From assembly GCA_903873545.1 (NCBI GenBank), contig CAIQPA010000681.1, positions 1 to 6,609 of the forward strand: a stretch of 6,609 bases of DNA. Reading direction: 5' to 3'. Each line of letters starts with the position of its first letter. The stretch's first letter is position 1. This stretch comes from an uncultured delta proteobacterium. Lineage in GTDB: Bacteria; Myxococcota_A; Bradymonadia; REDH01. A model generated the notes under the pieces. The model searched no databases. It saw only the letters and a list, made by a program, of their open reading frames with translations, and had not been told where the DNA came from. Shown here piece by piece: positions 6,139 through 6,609 of this stretch. Made by a program: the position numbers and the translations under genes.

Positions 6139-6609
6139 TCACCCGTTGAGGAGCGAGCGTGTCGGGTCATCCTCGTCTGGCGGATTCCAGCTCGCAGGCG
6201 GCACCAGCAGCGTAAAGACCGAGCCATGGCCCGGCTCCGAAGCCACCTCCACGCTGCCGCCCAGCGCCGTCGCAAAGTGCTTCACGATCGCAAGACCCAA
6301 CCCCGTGCCACCCATGTCGCGGCTGCGGCCCGGATCTACCCGGTAGAACCGTTCGAAGATGCGCCCCAGGTGCTGTTTCGCGATGCCAATACCGGTGTCG
6401 CTCACCGCGATGCGCAGCTCTCCCGTCTCCGCCACGTCGGCTCGGAGCGTGACCCGTCCGCCGCGCCCCGTGTACTTGATACCGTTCTCCACCAGGTTGC
6501 GGATCACGTAGGTGAGTGCCCGCGTCTCGCTCATCACATAGCGCGCAGCCGCATCGACCTCGACCGACAGCGCAATCCCCTGCCTGTCCGCCTGCTCCCG
6601 CACCGAGTC
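6139..6609 (-). CDS. Sensor histidine kinase, C-terminal catalytic part, cut by window edge
   Basis: This is the last 156 residues of a two-component sensor kinase; the frame runs off the right edge, so the GTG at 6603 is probably an internal Val. The HATPase_c domain that binds ATP and phosphorylates a His on the partner helix is complete in its key motifs: N box NLVENGIKYT (6498-6469), G1 box DTGIGI (6399-6382), F box IFERFYRVD, and G2 box GGTGLGLAIVKH (starting at 6312). The IFERFYRVD and GLAIVKH wording is typical of PhoR-like kinases, which usually sit in the membrane next to their response regulator, but the sensor part, H box and any regulator gene lie outside the window. After the ATPase fold there is only a short acidic tail (NPPDEDDP). 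It converges on the AsmA-GT51 gene with 22 bases between stop codons. Signal sensed: not determinable here. Confidence 0.93.
   Translation of the reverse strand, partial: DSVREQADRQGIALSVEVDAAARYVMSETRALTYVIRNLVENGIKYTGRGGRVTLRADVAETGELRIAVSDTGIGIAKQHLGRIFERFYRVDPGRSRDMGGTGLGLAIVKHFATALGGSVEVASEPGHGSVFTLLVPPASWNPPDEDDPTRSLLNG

Overview
The window is GC-rich, chromosomal-looking bacterial DNA with seven protein-coding genes, two of them cut by the window edges. I see no rRNA, tRNA, CRISPR array, insertion sequence or phage gene. The high GC content, an inner-membrane AsmA-type protein fused to a peptidoglycan glycosyltransferase, and the variant GASTI glycosyltransferase motif suggest a Gram-negative of the Myxococcota/deltaproteobacterial kind. 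That assignment is an inference from resemblance and is not secure.

Positions 1-2344 (+ strand) hold a tightly packed three-gene run: the 3' part of a Ppx/GppA-family exopolyphosphatase gene, a gene whose product resembles serine dehydrogenase proteinase (ClpP/crotonase fold) but lacks the expected catalytic residues, and a Nudix hydrolase of the NUDT19 type. The genes are separated by one base and then overlapped as GTGA, so they are probably co-transcribed and translationally coupled.

Positions 2341-2980 (- strand) hold two small genes. One encodes a DUF4177-like protein that meets the Nudix gene tail to tail, the two sharing a CTAG that supplies both stop codons. The other encodes an unrecognised 94-residue helical protein. 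A good sigma70-like promoter lies between them and should drive the DUF4177-like gene.

Positions 3102-6116 (+ strand) hold the most notable gene: a predicted 1004-residue protein with one N-terminal membrane anchor, a long periplasmic AsmA-like region and a C-terminal GT51 domain, the domain that polymerises lipid II into glycan strands. Motif I of the GT51 domain is altered although its catalytic Glu remains. This gene diverges from the small helical-protein gene and converges on the 3' end of a sensor histidine kinase gene (6139 to the window edge, - strand).

One property spans all genes. + strand genes prefer C-ending codons and - strand genes prefer G-ending codons, so the bias follows the DNA strand and not the gene. 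This points to a strong replication-linked skew, with the + strand probably the lagging strand.
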